A stretch of 54,752 nucleotides of DNA from Deltaproteobacteria bacterium (lineage in GTDB: Bacteria > Myxococcota_A > UBA9160 > JAJDAL01), in contig JAJDAL010000027.1 of NCBI GenBank assembly GCA_029261875.1, forward strand, positions 1-54,752, given 5' to 3'. This document shows positions 29,404 through 37,756 of the stretch, piece after piece. Made by a program: the position numbers and the translations under genes. The notes beneath the pieces are model-generated. The model did not search any database. It saw only the letters and a list, made by a program, of their open reading frames with translations, and was not told the DNA's origin. Positions within the stretch are counted from its first letter, which is position 1. Each line of letters opens with the position of its first letter.

Positions 29404-30132
29404 ATGCACCACCTAGCGCTCGCGATAACGATTCTCATCACCGGACTCAGCGCCCACAGCGAAGTCTTTGAACCAGGCGATGTCTGCTACTCGATCGATG
29501 TAGACCCGCAAATCTCTTCCTTGTACAGCCTGGTGCCGCTGGGCATCGGTCCCGATGGGACCTACTGGTTGGGCTCCGGCGATTATGGGTTTCTCATTGC
29601 CGTGAATCCGCTTACCGGCAGACCCATCGTCACGGACTCCGCGGATCACTGGTTCATGGGGACGGGGTTGGATCGCGTCTACTCAGGCTCGGTTTCCGAA
29701 ACCGGCGTCGCGACCATCGACGGATTCAATATCTTTCATGAGAGCGGAAACTCCTACCAAACCATCGAAGTCCAGCTTCCGAATCCCTCGGCGACTCTTC
29801 ACGAAATTCATGATGCGCTCGACAAGGAATGCGTGCGGCCCTTTCCGGGGGACCCGTTTTACTGTTCTCGCGACGCAGACCACGACAGAGTGTTGAACGG
29901 CGCCGACCGCTGCGCGGATTCCAAACGATTCAGCAGAGACGGCAGCCACATTGTCGATTCCGATGGTTGTAATCAAGAACAGTTCTGTGCTCAGTTCGAC
30001 GTCACCACCCGCGATGGCCGCCGTGCTTGCATTCGTGCCGATTGGCAGAACGACGAACCGGTGATGCGACGCAACGAACGGGACTGTCGCGTTCAACGCA
30101 ACCTAGGCTGCTTGCCGTCCGAACCCAACTAG
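29404..30132 (+). CDS. Secreted protein with thrombospondin-3-like calcium motif
   Basis: GGAG 8 nt upstream supports ATG 29404. The 242-residue product opens with a signal peptide (MHHLALAITILITGLSAHS). The central part (about 25-140) is beta-rich and unrecognised. Residues about 150-200 hold the acidic pattern DADHDRVLNGADRC and DSDGC, typical of TSP type-3-like Ca-binding repeats. Eight or so cysteines toward the C-terminus suggest disulfides. It converges on the amidase gene, with 44 bp between the stops. Confidence 0.65.
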   Translation: MHHLALAITILITGLSAHSEVFEPGDVCYSIDVDPQISSLYSLVPLGIGPDGTYWLGSGDYGFLIAVNPLTGRPIVTDSADHWFMGTGLDRVYSGSVSETGVATIDGFNIFHESGNSYQTIEVQLPNPSATLHEIHDALDKECVRPFPGDPFYCSRDADHDRVLNGADRCADSKRFSRDGSHIVDSDGCNQEQFCAQFDVTTRDGRRACIRADWQNDEPVMRRNERDCRVQRNLGCLPSEPN

Positions 30133-30176
30133 CTGGCAAGGACGGCGCCTCCCCGCTCATTCGAGGCCTGGTGGGT

Positions 30177-31634
30177 TCAACCGGAGTTCGCAAAAACCTG
30201 CGGAAGGCGGTCCGCCCAGGGGTGCGCTCTTTCCAATTGAGCGCCAACGCGCAGCAACAGATCTTCGCGCGCATAGGCGGCGACGAGTTGCACGCCGATG
30301 GGGAGTTCGGCGTCGTTCCAGTAGAGCGGTAGCGATGCGGCGGGTTGGCCCGTGGCGTTGTAGGGCATGGTGAAGGCGGAGAACGGGATCGAGCGCGCGA
30401 GGCCGCGCAGGGGTTGCTCCGGCGTGGCACTGAACTCGCCGTGGGGCGGCGGCGGTTCCGCCGCGGTCGGGGTGAGGAGAAGGTCGAATCCTCCTTCCCA
30501 CCAGGCCGCCATCTCGCGTCCGAACTCGTGGACGAGGTCCAGGGCTTTCAAATATTCGTGGGCGGGGATGCGGCCGAGTCGCTCGACGATTCCCCAGGTG
30601 GCGGGTTCGACGTCTTCTTCCGCGATGGGGCGTCCGAGCTTCGCAGACCAAGCGTCGAGGGACGCTCCCACCGAAGCGGCGATCACGCGCGAGAAGGCGG
30701 CGAGGGCCTCCGCGTCGAACAGCGCATCCGGATGGTTCTCCTCCACGTCGTGGCCGAGTGCTTCGAGTTTGCGCGCGGCGGCCTCGGCGGCGGCCACGCA
30801 GTCCGCGTGAACCGGGACTCCGTCGCGTGCGCGCGTCAGGATTCCGATTCGCAAACGTCCGGGCGGTTCCGCCAACGCGTTTGCAAACGGTGCCGCGGGC
30901 AGCGGCGCGAAGTAGGGGTCGCCCGGGGCGGGGCCGTGAACGGCGTCGAGCATGGACGCGCTGTCGCGCACGGAGCGGCTCACGACGAATTCGTTGGACA
31001 AACCGCCCCAACGCTGACCGATGTCCGGCCCCATGGAGATTCTTCCGCGCGAGGGTTTCAAACCGAACAAACCGCAGTGCGCTGCGGGAACCCGGATCGA
31101 GCCGCCTCCGTCCGTCGCATGCGCGATCGGCACCATACCCGACGCAACCGCCGCCGCGGCGCCGCCGCTCGACCCGCCGGGTGAATAGCCGAGCTTCCAC
31201 GGATTGTGGGTCGGCCCGTAGGCAGCGGGCTCGGTGGTCGTGCTGACGCCCAGCTCCGGTGTGTTGGTTTTGCCGAGAAACACCAGACCCGCGGCGCGAA
31301 AACGCGATGCGAGGACGTTGTCGCGCTCCGCCACCCAAGCGGCATCCTTCAAGACCTGCATGCCGCAGTGGAACGGATCCCCCGCCGACGGCGAGCCCAT
31401 GTCCTTCAACAGAAATGGAACTCCGCGAAAAGGCCCATCCCCGAGCTGCGAACCCGTCGCAAGCGCGCGCGCCTTGTCGAAGAGCGGCGCAATGACGGCG
31501 TTGAGCCGCGGATTGAGTTCTTCGATCCGCTCGATCGCGGCATCGACGAGTTCGAGGGGTTTGACTTCGCCGCGGCGCACCAAGTCGGCCTGGGCCGTGG
31601 CGTCGAGCGTGGCGAGACTGCGGTCGTTCGACAT
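30177..31634 (-). CDS. Amidase signature family hydrolase, downstream copy
   Basis: This 485-residue enzyme of the amidase signature family hydrolyses C-N amide bonds. The Ser-cisSer-Lys triad is intact: K77 in PFLLKDMG, S155 in SPGGSSGG, and nucleophile S179 in [10 protein letters not shown]. The N-terminus ([20 protein letters not shown]) resembles the 6-aminohexanoate-cyclic-dimer hydrolase (NylA) branch. That assignment is a resemblance, not proof of substrate. It lies 11 bp after its paralogue and shares long identical stretches ([18 protein letters not shown]), indicating tandem duplication. Confidence 0.9.
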   Translation of the reverse strand: MSNDRSLATLDATAQADLVRRGEVKPLELVDAAIERIEELNPRLNAVIAPLFDKARALATGSQLGDGPFRGVPFLLKDMGSPSAGDPFHCGMQVLKDAAWVAERDNVLASRFRAAGLVFLGKTNTPELGVSTTTEPAAYGPTHNPWKLGYSPGGSSGGAAAAVASGMVPIAHATDGGGSIRVPAAHCGLFGLKPSRGRISMGPDIGQRWGGLSNEFVVSRSVRDSASMLDAVHGPAPGDPYFAPLPAAPFANALAEPPGRLRIGILTRARDGVPVHADCVAAAEAAARKLEALGHDVEENHPDALFDAEALAAFSRVIAASVGASLDAWSAKLGRPIAEEDVEPATWGIVERLGRIPAHEYLKALDLVHEFGREMAAWWEGGFDLLLTPTAAEPPPPHGEFSATPEQPLRGLARSIPFSAFTMPYNATGQPAASLPLYWNDAELPIGVQLVAAYAREDLLLRVGAQLERAHPWADRLPQVFANSG

Positions 31635-31645
31635 GCCGGATTCTC

Positions 31646-33091
31646 CTAGGCGCAAACCGGCGGAAGTTTGTCCGCCCAGGGCGCTGCCGCTTCGAGTTGT
31701 GCGGCGACGCGGATCAAGAGATCTTCGCGCCCGTAGGCGGCGACGAGTTGCACGCCGATGGGAAGTCCGCCTTCGGTCCAATGCAGGGGCAGGGAGATCG
31801 CGGGCTGACCCGACATGTTGAAGAACGAAGGCAAGTGGGCGCAGCGCAGGGCTTGCAACATGCCGCGCAGGGGTTCTTCTTGCGTGGGCTCGAAGGCACC
31901 GAGCGGAGTCGGGGGGTCGATGAAGGTGGGGGTCAGCAGGAGATCGAAGCCGCCCTCCCACCAGGCCGCCAAGCGCCGATTGTAGGCGTGGAGCCAGTCG
32001 ACGTTCTGGATGTATTCCGAGGCCGTGATGGCGCGACCGCGCTCTGCCAGGTCCCAGGTATAGGGCTCGACGTCGTCGGGGCCGATGGTCTTTCCGACCA
32101 CGGCCCCCCAGTAGTCGAGGTCGGCCGCCGTTCCGACGAACGTGAGGGAGCCGAAGCGGAAGGAAAATTCTTCTTCGCCCATGCATTCGGGCCAGGACTC
32201 CTCCACGCGGTGGCCGAGCCCTTCGAGCAATTTCGCGGCCGCGGCCGCGGCGGCTTTGCAATCGGGATGCGTGGGGAGTCTCGGGTTCAACGCGCCGTGG
32301 AGGACACCGATGCGAAGGTTGCCGGGCTCCGCGCCGACTTCTTCCACGTACGGACGCGCGGGCAGCGGCGCGAAGTAGGGGTCGCCGACACAAGGTCCGT
32401 GCACCGCATCCAAGACCGCCGCGGTATCGCGCACCGAGATGCTCACCGCGAGATCCGCCACACATCCCGACCAGATCTCTCCGTGATCCGGTCCCTGGCT
32501 GACGCGACCGCGGGAAGGTTTGAGTCCCACCAGACCACAGGCACTGGCGGGCATGCGAATCGAGCCACCGCCGTCGTTCGCGTGGGCCATGGGGACCATG
32601 CGCGACGCCACGGCGGCGGCGGACCCGCCGCTCGATCCCGCCGGGCTGCGCGTCGTGTCCCAGGGATTGCGGGTCGGTCCGTAGGCGATGGGTTCGGTGG
32701 TGGTGATGGGACCGAGTTCGGGCGTATTGGTTTTCCCGAGAACGATGAGTCCCGCTTCGCGAAACTTTGCAGCCAGAAACGTGTCGTGGTCCGACACGTG
32801 ATGGTTGTCCTTGAGAAACTTCATCCCCGCGTGGAAGGGATCGCCCTGGGTCTGCACGCCGAGGTCTTTCAAGAGAAAGGGAACGCCTCGCAGGGGTCCA
32901 TCGGGCAGACCGGGCGATTGCGCGGCCGCGCACGCTTTCTCGAACAGCGGCGTAATGACCGCATTCAGCTTCGGGTTGATCTCCTCGATCCGCGCGATGG
33001 CGGCTTCGACGAGCTCGAGCGGTTTCACCTCACCGCGCCGGACGAGGTCCGCGCAGGCCGTTGCGTCGAGTCGGGACAGCTCTTTTTCCAT
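31646..33091 (-). CDS. Amidase signature family hydrolase, upstream copy
   Basis: This 481-residue paralogue of the following gene has an intact triad: K75 (LLKDLG), S153 (SPAGSSGGS) and S177 ([10 protein letters not shown]). The C-terminal half carries [15 protein letters not shown] and [16 protein letters not shown], conserved in both copies. It is likely to be the first gene of a two-gene operon. Divergence between copies is greatest in residues about 225-330, the region that shapes the substrate pocket in this family, so the two may act on different amides. Confidence 0.9.
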   Translation of the reverse strand: MEKELSRLDATACADLVRRGEVKPLELVEAAIARIEEINPKLNAVITPLFEKACAAAQSPGLPDGPLRGVPFLLKDLGVQTQGDPFHAGMKFLKDNHHVSDHDTFLAAKFREAGLIVLGKTNTPELGPITTTEPIAYGPTRNPWDTTRSPAGSSGGSAAAVASRMVPMAHANDGGGSIRMPASACGLVGLKPSRGRVSQGPDHGEIWSGCVADLAVSISVRDTAAVLDAVHGPCVGDPYFAPLPARPYVEEVGAEPGNLRIGVLHGALNPRLPTHPDCKAAAAAAAKLLEGLGHRVEESWPECMGEEEFSFRFGSLTFVGTAADLDYWGAVVGKTIGPDDVEPYTWDLAERGRAITASEYIQNVDWLHAYNRRLAAWWEGGFDLLLTPTFIDPPTPLGAFEPTQEEPLRGMLQALRCAHLPSFFNMSGQPAISLPLHWTEGGLPIGVQLVAAYGREDLLIRVAAQLEAAAPWADKLPPVCA

Positions 33092-33184
33092 GGCGCCACC
33101 TTACGACGGCGCGGGAGGGGCCGTAAAGGGGGCCCCGTTGACTGCTCCGGGCCCCCTCCCTACCCTATTTCGACTTCTGGCTAT

Positions 33185-33262
33185 TGCGTCCAGGGGGATT
33201 TCCGGCGCTTGCAGCCCCGGGGTCTCGATTGAGCCCCACCACACCTGCTAAGTGCCAAGCCT
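33185..33262 (+). promoter_or_regulatory. Structured leader before the methionine gene; possible SAM-II-like riboswitch
   Basis: The leader has GGGGGATTT (33193-33201), CTTGCAGCC (33208-33216) and GCTAAG (33247-33252), ordered and spaced like the conserved blocks I recall for the SAM-II (metA) motif. Possible pairings are GGGG with CCCC around the GATTT...TTGCA loop, a GGGG-t-CTC/GAG-CCCC hairpin (33219-33237), and CTTGCAG with CTGC(t)AAG. The last pairing does not exactly reproduce the published pseudoknot, so the class call is weak. The location 24 bp before a sulfur amino acid gene fits. Confidence 0.3.
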
Positions 33263-33275
33263 GAGAGTTCGAACG

Positions 33276-34466
33276 ATGAGCGGAGACCCGGAAAAACCGG
33301 GGGGGCACTCCACGCGCGCCGTGCATGCGGGCGAGCGCGAGCATCACGAGAGCGATGCGGTCACCACCCCGATCCACCAGACCTCGACATTCTGGTTCAA
33401 GAACTCGGCCGAGCTGCGCGCCTTCCAGGAAGGCCGCACCACCCGCGACGAATACGGCCGCTATGGCAACCCGACCTGGCGCGCGGTCGAGCGCAAAGTC
33501 TGTGCGCTCGAAGGCGCCGAAGCCAGCGTGTTGTTCGCTTCGGGCATGTGCGCCGCCACCACGATCTTCTTCGCGCTGCTCCCGAAAGACGGCCACCTGA
33601 TCGTGACCAGCGACTGCTATCGCCGCACACGTCAATTCATCGACGAGTATCTGGTGAAGCTCGGCGTGGAGACCACGATCGTAGAACCCGCAGATACCAA
33701 GAAAGTCGCCGACGCGATCCGCGACAACACCGCGCTGTTCTTCACGGAGTCACCCACCAACCCGTATCTGCGCGTCATCGACGTCGCCGAAACCGTCGAG
33801 GTGTGTCACGCCAGGGGCGTGAAGGTGATCATCGACGGCACCTTCGCGTCGCCCATCAACCATCGCCCGCTCGAAGACGGTGCGGATCTCGTGATCCACA
33901 GCGCAACGAAATACCTGGGCGGACACAACGATCTCCTGGCGGGCGTCGCCGCGGGTTCCGCCGAAGCCATTCAACCGATTCGCGACGCCGTCGGCGTGTT
34001 GGGCGGCGTCACCGACGCCAACACCGCCTACTTGTTGCTGCGCGGCATGAAGACCCTCGGCATCCGCATGGAGAAGCACAACGCCAACGGGCTCGCCCTG
34101 GCGACATGGCTCGAACAACACCCCAAGGTGCGGCGCGTCTACTATCCGGGTCTCGAAAGCCACCCGGATCACACCACGGCGAAACGCATCATGGACGGCT
34201 ACGGCGGCGTCGTGACGTTCGAGCTCGAAACCGATTTCGACGGCGCGGTGCGCTTCGTCGACGGCTGTAAGATCCCCTACCTCGCACCGAGCCTGGGCGG
34301 CGTCGAGGCCTTGATCGAAATGCCCGCCCTCATGTCCTTCTGGGACCGCACCCCGGAAGAACGCGCGGCCTTGGGGATTTCCGATTCCCTGGTCCGCTAC
34401 TCGACGGGCATCGAAGAAGCCGCCGACCTGATCGCCGACATCGAGCAGGCCCTCGAAGCCATCTAG
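33276..34466 (+). CDS. Cys/Met metabolism PLP-dependent enzyme (cystathionine gamma-synthase or O-acylhomoserine sulfhydrylase type)
   Basis: This 396-residue trans-sulfuration-family enzyme joins an activated homoserine with cysteine or sulfide on the route to methionine. PLP Lys212 lies in HSATKYLGGHND. Other marks are YGRYGNPTWRAVE, FASGMCAATT, FTESPTNPYLRVID and SLGGVEALIEMP. The sequence DGTFASPINHRPL resembles the plant-type cystathionine gamma-synthases. ATG 33276 is used; an upstream start at 33252 would overlap the structured leader. The exact reaction cannot be fixed from sequence. Confidence 0.9.
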   Translation: MSGDPEKPGGHSTRAVHAGEREHHESDAVTTPIHQTSTFWFKNSAELRAFQEGRTTRDEYGRYGNPTWRAVERKVCALEGAEASVLFASGMCAATTIFFALLPKDGHLIVTSDCYRRTRQFIDEYLVKLGVETTIVEPADTKKVADAIRDNTALFFTESPTNPYLRVIDVAETVEVCHARGVKVIIDGTFASPINHRPLEDGADLVIHSATKYLGGHNDLLAGVAAGSAEAIQPIRDAVGVLGGVTDANTAYLLLRGMKTLGIRMEKHNANGLALATWLEQHPKVRRVYYPGLESHPDHTTAKRIMDGYGGVVTFELETDFDGAVRFVDGCKIPYLAPSLGGVEALIEMPALMSFWDRTPEERAALGISDSLVRYSTGIEEAADLIADIEQALEAI

Positions 34467-34467
34467 C

Positions 34468-35751
34468 CTACTCGGCCGGGATGCAGAGCCCCGCCCCGCC
34501 GCAGGTTCCGTTGATCAAGCTGCCCGAGCCACCGGTATCGATGGCGCAGAAGAACGCCAGGGACGAAAGCTCCGCGAAGTTCGACGCGGTGTCGTCGAAA
34601 CACGAAACGGCTCCCGAACAACAGAAGCTGGTTTCGGGATACGTCTCGCCCATGTCGCACGTGCCCGGACAGGTACCCGGCGACGGACACGGATCCGGCG
34701 TCGTGACGCACGTCGCGCCGATGAACTTGGCCCCCCCGACACTGAAGCACGCGGAGCCGAACGGAAAATCGCCGACACACGAATCGGGGCCCACGCCCCC
34801 ACCCGGCAACAGGCAGCAGGCGCTCGACGTATCGACTTCGAGGGTACAACCCGGGCTACAGAAATCTCCGCCGTCGCAGGCTTCGCCCGTTTCGACGATT
34901 CCGTTGCCACACACGCCCACCGGAGGTGTCCCCCCACCGCAACTGTCGTTGGCAACGCCGTCGTCGTACAACTCGCAATCGCCGGAAAACAAAGTGGCAT
35001 CGCGCGCCGCTTTGCAGAGTTCGCAATAGGGAAGTGCGTTCCAACACGGGGCCGCCGGATCCTCTCCCGCACACGTACCCGGGAAAGCCGTCAGCGTATC
35101 GATGCCCGCGTCCCAACTCTGAACTTCGTCCACATAGGAAACGAAACGCCGGCCGGTTCGACTGGCGGGATCCTTCAGCAGGTCCAAGCAGCCCACCAGA
35201 TCTCCAGCGACGACGATCGTGCCCTTCGCGAGACCCTTTCGAACGCAAGCGCGGTACTCGTTGATCCCGGTGTTGATCACGCGGTCGAGGTTTCGGAAGC
35301 CGGCTTGCTGTGCACCGGAAGTGGCCGGGTTTCCGCTCGCGGTTTCGAGCACCGCATCGAGATCGCCGCCAAACAGCGCCTCGACCGCACCGAGTGCCGC
35401 CGTTTTCGCCGCGGCATTGACCGCCGCCGCATCCGCAGTCCCGAATTCCGGCGCCGCCGCGCAGGCTTTGCCTTCCACGACGAAGGTCCGCGCTTCCGCG
35501 CGCGCCACTCGCTGCTTGGCGTCCAGCGTCAAACAAGCCTGGGGAGCCGCCTCGGTGCCCTTCCCGGCAAATTTGACGCAGCGCGAATTCTCTTTGCTCT
35601 GGGCCTTCGCGACCTTGGCCAGCGCCGCATTCATCCGCTTGACGCAAGCCGCATCCGCCGAACTCAACCCCGACGCCGAAGGCGCCCCCAATCCCAAAAC
35701 CACCACCGCAACAACCAATCCAACCCACGACCCAGCACTCGAGAACCACAT
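34468..35751 (-). CDS. Secreted Cys-rich protein with CGNG-type disulfide repeat
   Basis: This 427-residue protein has a signal peptide (VVAVVVLGLGAPSASG, cleavage about residue 28). Residues 30-245 form an Ala/Lys-rich helical domain with scattered Cys (CVKRMNAALAKVAKAQSKEN). Residues about 283-300 are VCGNGIVETGEACDGGDFCS, a motif common in myxobacterial and binatotal exported proteins. A further Cys-dense tail follows with about 16 Cys. The function is unknown, and a surface or matrix role is inferred from export and disulfides. It converges with the PLP enzyme, with stop codons 1 bp apart. Confidence 0.75.
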   Translation of the reverse strand: MWFSSAGSWVGLVVAVVVLGLGAPSASGLSSADAACVKRMNAALAKVAKAQSKENSRCVKFAGKGTEAAPQACLTLDAKQRVARAEARTFVVEGKACAAAPEFGTADAAAVNAAAKTAALGAVEALFGGDLDAVLETASGNPATSGAQQAGFRNLDRVINTGINEYRACVRKGLAKGTIVVAGDLVGCLDLLKDPASRTGRRFVSYVDEVQSWDAGIDTLTAFPGTCAGEDPAAPCWNALPYCELCKAARDATLFSGDCELYDDGVANDSCGGGTPPVGVCGNGIVETGEACDGGDFCSPGCTLEVDTSSACCLLPGGGVGPDSCVGDFPFGSACFSVGGAKFIGATCVTTPDPCPSPGTCPGTCDMGETYPETSFCCSGAVSCFDDTASNFAELSSLAFFCAIDTGGSGSLINGTCGGAGLCIPAE

Positions 35752-36093
35752 GTATCCGCTTCCCCACAGTTAAGGAATTCGAACCCTACCCACCCCCCCA
35801 ACACCCCGTCAACGAATTCCTCCCAGAAAACTCACGATTCACTTACAAACCGAAACCCAGGAATACCCATGAAATCTCGCAGCACTCGAAAACCCGCGGG
35901 TGGGGCGGCGGGACGCTGCCCGAAGTGAAGTAAAGCGCAGGCCGCCTCCCCCCACGCATTCCCAAAACGTCCCCGCCCCCCTCCGCGCCCAACGCGGCCG
36001 AGCCATGAACGCAGGGCAGCGTCCCGCCGCCCCACCCGCGCGCACAGCTCCTCGAGCCACTTCCTGCGATTTGAGACTTCTTGAGAATTGAAC
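35752..36093. other. Intergenic region holding a repeat element, no gene seen
   Basis: The first 140 bp (35752-35894) are the upstream region of the Cys-rich gene and are locally A/C-rich. The long-hairpin element occupies 35895-36040. The rest leads into the 64-bp tandem repeat. Short open frames here are by-products of the inverted repeat. Confidence 0.5.
35895..36040. repeat. Long-hairpin element, copy 2
   Basis: Arms 35895-35921 and 36014-36040 are perfectly complementary over 27 bp around a 92-nt loop. On the minus strand the loop carries TCATGGCTCG near its start and CTGCGCTTTACTTC near its end, the same blocks as copy 1 at 22158-22296. Outer arm ends share CGGGTGGG, and inner arm sequences differ between copies. 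Exact complementarity suggests recent origin or selection for pairing. Confidence 0.8.
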
Positions 36094-36260
36094 CGCGTTA
36101 GAGGAGGTGGTCGCCCGACGAATGCTCGCGCTCTCGCGCGGGCTTGCTCCCAGGTAACGCGTTAGAGGAGGCGGTCGCCGGATGAATGCTCGCGCCCCCG
36201 CGCGGGCTTGCTCCCAGGTAACGCGTTAGAGGAGGCGGTCGCCGGATGAATGCTCGCGCT
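36094..36260. repeat. 64-bp tandem repeat, about 2.6 copies, running into ogt
   Basis: Units begin CGCGTTAGAGGAGG at 36094, 36158 and 36222. The period is exactly 64 bp. Copies 1 and 2 differ at several bases. Copy 3 stops matching at about 36260, inside the ogt coding region. On the minus strand each unit encodes the same tail REHSSGD(R/H)LL and stop, so the ogt C-terminus is repeat-derived. A GC-rich palindrome (CCCGCGCGGG) sits in the unit. Confidence 0.85.
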
Positions 36261-36750
36261 CCATCGCCAGAAGCTGGCGCTTGAGCGTAAGCCCCCCGCC
36301 ATACCCCCCAAGCTTCCCACTCTTGTTGATGATGCGATGACAAGGCACCACCAACGCAATGGGATTGGAACCGTTCGCGGTCCCCACCGCCCGAACCGCC
36401 TTGGGGCGCCCGATGGTTCGGGCCACATCCTCGTAGGACCGGGTCTCCCCGTATGGAATCGCCAGCAGGTATTCGTAGACGCACAGCTCAAACGCGGTTC
36501 CACGTAGATCCAGATCGAGCTCGAACTTTTTGCGTTTTCCTTCGACGAATTCCACGATTTGCGCGATGGCGGGACGATTCGGCGCATACCCCTCGACCAG
36601 TTTCGCGTCCGGCGCATGGCGCCGCAGCCAGCCCTCGAGCCCGCGCCCCGCGGCAAAAGGCAGCTCGAGGTAGGCCAACCCCGCGGACGTAGACGCGATT
36701 CTCATGTCGCCGATGCGGGATTCGATGCGTGCGGTGTGAAAGATCTCCAC
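36226..36750 (-). CDS. ogt: Methylated-DNA-[protein]-cysteine S-methyltransferase
   Basis: This suicide repair protein removes O6-methyl groups from guanine. The 174 residues include the acceptor Cys137 in VVPCHRII, the Arg-finger helix SYEDVARTIGRPKAVRAVG and NPIALVVPCH. The last 11 residues (EREHSSGDRLL) come from a 64-bp tandem repeat, beyond the conserved GYGGGLTLKRQLLAME. Activity should not depend on them. Its ATG (36750) is one base from the galE start on the other strand. Confidence 0.93.
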   Translation of the reverse strand: MEIFHTARIESRIGDMRIASTSAGLAYLELPFAAGRGLEGWLRRHAPDAKLVEGYAPNRPAIAQIVEFVEGKRKKFELDLDLRGTAFELCVYEYLLAIPYGETRSYEDVARTIGRPKAVRAVGTANGSNPIALVVPCHRIINKSGKLGGYGGGLTLKRQLLAMEREHSSGDRLL

Positions 36751-36751
36751 T

Positions 36752-37756
36752 GTGCGTCAGAATACCATTCCCTTGGCTCACCTTCTCGTTTCTGGCGGCG
36801 CTGGCTACATCGGAAGCCATTGTTTGCGCGCGTTGATTCGCGCCGGGCACACCGCCGTGGTGGTCGACGACCTGCGGTCCGGCCGCGAAGCCGCGGTCCA
36901 GGGCGCTCCCCTCGTGCGACGCAACGTCGGCGACCGCGAGGCGATCGAAACCCTGCTCGACAACTTCGGACCCTTCGACGGAATCCTGCACTTTGCCGCG
37001 TTGATTTCCGTCGCCGATTCCGTCGCGGACCCGCGCGCCTACTACGCAAACAACGTCTTTGCTGCGGCGAGCCTGGCGGACGCGGCGGTGAACCACGGCG
37101 TGCGGGCCTTCGTGCTTTCCTCGACCGCCGCCGTCTACGGGCACCCCGAAATCCAACCGATCTCCGAAGACACCCCGACCGCACCCATCAACCCCTACGG
37201 CGCGTCGAAGGCGATGATCGAGCGCTACCTCGTAGACGTCGAGCACGCCCACGGGATGCGGACCACGGCCCTGCGTTACTTCAACGCCTGCGGGGCCGAC
37301 CCGGAAGGGGATCTCGGCGAATGCCACGACCCGGAAACCCACCTGATCCCCGTGGCGTTGGAAACCGCCGCGGGGCTTCGCCCGGAACTCCAGCTCTACG
37401 GCACCGACTACCCCACGGACGACGGCACCTGTGTGCGCGATTACATCCACGTCACCGACCTGGCCGATGCCCACGTGCGCGCCATCGAAGCGCTACTGGA
37501 AGACGGTCCGGGTGGCGCCTACAACCTGGGCACGGGCACCGGGCGATCGATCTACGAAGTACTGGCGGCGGTCGAACGGACGATCGGTGAACGCCTTCCG
37601 GTCGCCAAGCATCCGCGACGTCCGGGCGATCCCCCGGTGCTCGTCGCGGACTCGACGCGCTTTCGGCGAGAATTCGGTTGGGAGCCGCAGCACTCCGACC
37701 TCGACACCATCGTGTCGACCGCCTGGGCGTGGCTGCGTCACTGGAAAGATCTCTAG
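36752..37756 (+). CDS. galE: UDP-glucose 4-epimerase
   Basis: This NAD-dependent short-chain epimerase interconverts UDP-glucose and UDP-galactose for envelope sugars. In 334 residues it shows GGAGYIG (15-21), the catalytic YGASK (149-153) with upstream Ser in SSTAAVYG, and ALRYFNACGAD. The GTG at 36752 is used; a TTG at 36773 is an alternative and would leave 22 bp to ogt. Either way the divergent promoters must lie in coding DNA. The stop shares CTAG with the next convergent gene. Confidence 0.93.
   Translation: MRQNTIPLAHLLVSGGAGYIGSHCLRALIRAGHTAVVVDDLRSGREAAVQGAPLVRRNVGDREAIETLLDNFGPFDGILHFAALISVADSVADPRAYYANNVFAAASLADAAVNHGVRAFVLSSTAAVYGHPEIQPISEDTPTAPINPYGASKAMIERYLVDVEHAHGMRTTALRYFNACGADPEGDLGECHDPETHLIPVALETAAGLRPELQLYGTDYPTDDGTCVRDYIHVTDLADAHVRAIEALLEDGPGGAYNLGTGTGRSIYEVLAAVERTIGERLPVAKHPRRPGDPPVLVADSTRFRREFGWEPQHSDLDTIVSTAWAWLRHWKDL

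Noticed and set aside
22158..36040. Integron attC sites for the two long hairpins
   Set aside because: The arms lack the conserved core and inverse-core ends, and there is no integrase or gene cassette layout.
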